This document shows positions 63,322-64,000 of a stretch of DNA of 64,000 nucleotides, piece after piece (within the stretch, counting starts at the first letter, position 1; every line of letters begins with the position of its first letter). The stretch is from Flavobacterium sp. CG_23.5 (lineage in GTDB: Bacteria; Bacteroidota; Bacteroidia; Flavobacteriales; Flavobacteriaceae): NCBI RefSeq assembly GCF_017875765.1, contig NZ_JAGGNA010000001.1, positions 2,259,001 through 2,323,000 of the forward strand, given 5' to 3'. Made by a program: the position numbers and the translations under genes. The notes below the pieces were generated by a model that was not told the origin of the DNA, searched no databases, and saw only the letters and a program-made list of their open reading frames with translations.

Positions 63322-64000
63322 ATGAATAAATTTTACGTTGCGCTTTTCTTTATACTACAGATGAAATTTGCTTTTGCACAGCAAGAAACGGGAATTTTTG
63401 GAAAGATTATAGATTCCAAAACCCAAAACCCTTTAGGTTTGGTTGTTGTCACTATCCAAAATACTAATTTAATGCAACTCACAACTGCCGATGGGAATTT
63501 TAAATTTGAAAAAATCCCGAGCGGTAATCTCTTTATTCTTATTCACAGTCAGGGTTTCAAAGAGGCTTTATATCCGGTGGAAATACAGGAAGGACAAATG
63601 CTTGATCTGGGGACAATACCTTTAGAGGATGACCAATCAATAGAACAACAAGGGAGTTTAATCGCGCTGACGGAAAGCGATTTTAGCGATGACAATAGCG
63701 GTTCCGAAAATACTTCAGGGCTTTTACAATCCTCCAAAGATGCTTTTCAACAGGCGGCTGCGTTCAATTGGGGTCAGGCCCGATTCAGGATTCGGGGGTT
63801 AGACAGCGAGCATTCCACGATGATGATTAATGGTGTGGTGATGAATAAACTATACGATCGCAGACCGCAATGGGGCGATTGGGGCGGATTAAACGATGCA
63901 ACCCGAAATCAGGAATTTTCTGTAGGCACTTCTCCGTCCGATTATACTTTTGGAGGGATTCTTGGAACACAGGAAATCAATACGCGTGCCTCCATTTACA
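63322..64000 (+). CDS. TonB-dependent receptor with carboxypeptidase-like domain (5' part)
   Basis: The frame opens at the ATG at 63322 and runs off the window after 226 codons. It has a signal peptide (cleavage near FAFAQ), a carboxypeptidase-regulatory-like beta sandwich (GIFGKIIDSKTQNPLG through about residue 100), an acidic linker, and the start of a plug (ARFRIRGLDSEHSTMMINGV, DWGGLNDATRNQ). The build is that of large SusC/RagA-like or related receptors of Bacteroidota. Confidence 0.88.
   Translation, partial: MNKFYVALFFILQMKFAFAQQETGIFGKIIDSKTQNPLGLVVVTIQNTNLMQLTTADGNFKFEKIPSGNLFILIHSQGFKEALYPVEIQEGQMLDLGTIPLEDDQSIEQQGSLIALTESDFSDDNSGSENTSGLLQSSKDAFQQAAAFNWGQARFRIRGLDSEHSTMMINGVVMNKLYDRRPQWGDWGGLNDATRNQEFSVGTSPSDYTFGGILGTQEINTRASIY

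Noticed and set aside
1..64000. CRISPR array
   Set aside because: No regularly spaced direct repeats of suitable length were seen anywhere in the window.

Overview
The window comes from a Flavobacteriaceae bacterium, most likely a Flavobacterium. The evidence is AT-rich DNA, start codons without Shine-Dalgarno sequences, promoters of the TTG-N17..23-TAnnTTTG type, a SprE gliding/type IX secretion lipoprotein, an F-ATPase operon without beta and epsilon genes, an unusually long AtpB N-terminus, SusC/TonB-type receptors and several families typical of the Bacteroidota (DUF6341, DUF6427, DUF4254, DUF4292, DUF5687).

Region 1 (1-13.9 kb) is a surface-polysaccharide locus. It holds a Wzz-like two-helix membrane protein, a lipoprotein, a Wzx flippase, five glycosyltransferases, two Wzy/WaaL-like membrane proteins, a UDP-glucuronate decarboxylase-like enzyme and an initiating sugar-phosphate transferase. 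On the opposite strand follow a CapK-like adenylating protein and a HigBA toxin-antitoxin pair fused to it without a gap. Region 2 (14.6-21.2 kb) is housekeeping: purD, DUF6341, DUF6427, upp, DUF4254, a heptosyltransferase-like GT9 and a ferredoxin-type reductase. Region 3 (21.3-25.9 kb) is a PadR-controlled membrane/ABC transporter module. It contains a partial gene duplication and a GIY-YIG nuclease gene enclosed by a perfect 27-bp inverted repeat.

Region 4 (26.3-35.4 kb) runs sprE, bactofilin, atpZ, atpI-like, then atpBEFHAG. Region 5 (35.4-43.8 kb) carries an acetyltransferase, a small lipoprotein, a second flippase, dut, a HepT/MntA-like toxin-antitoxin pair, a sugar nucleotidyltransferase, a TPR protein, a DUF4292 lipoprotein and an EnvC-like protein with a degenerate LytM domain. 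Region 6 (44-47.6 kb) has two lipoproteins (one a polysaccharide deacetylase) and a lipoprotein esterase.

Region 7 (47.6-53.8 kb) is an accessory island. A tightly overlapped four-gene restriction-modification operon encodes an XRE regulator, a cytosine-5 methyltransferase, a McrB-like GTPase and a LlaJI/McrC-like nuclease. Behind it lies almost 1 kb without a clear gene, rich in secondary structure. Region 8 (53.8-64 kb) has a TonB receptor convergent with a cytochrome c and PQQ-dependent sugar dehydrogenase, tRNA-Asn, the site-2 protease RseP, an old-yellow-enzyme reductase, a Gfo/Idh/MocA oxidoreductase, an MFS transporter and the start of a second TonB receptor.

The most interesting items are the GIY-YIG inverted-repeat cassette and a diverged half-copy of its repeat in the padR leader, the HigBA-CapK coupling with a palindromic operator, the HepT/MntA-like pair placed inside a cell-envelope gene string, the one-methyltransferase LlaJI-like system, and the structured non-coding stretch at 52.9-53.8 kb.
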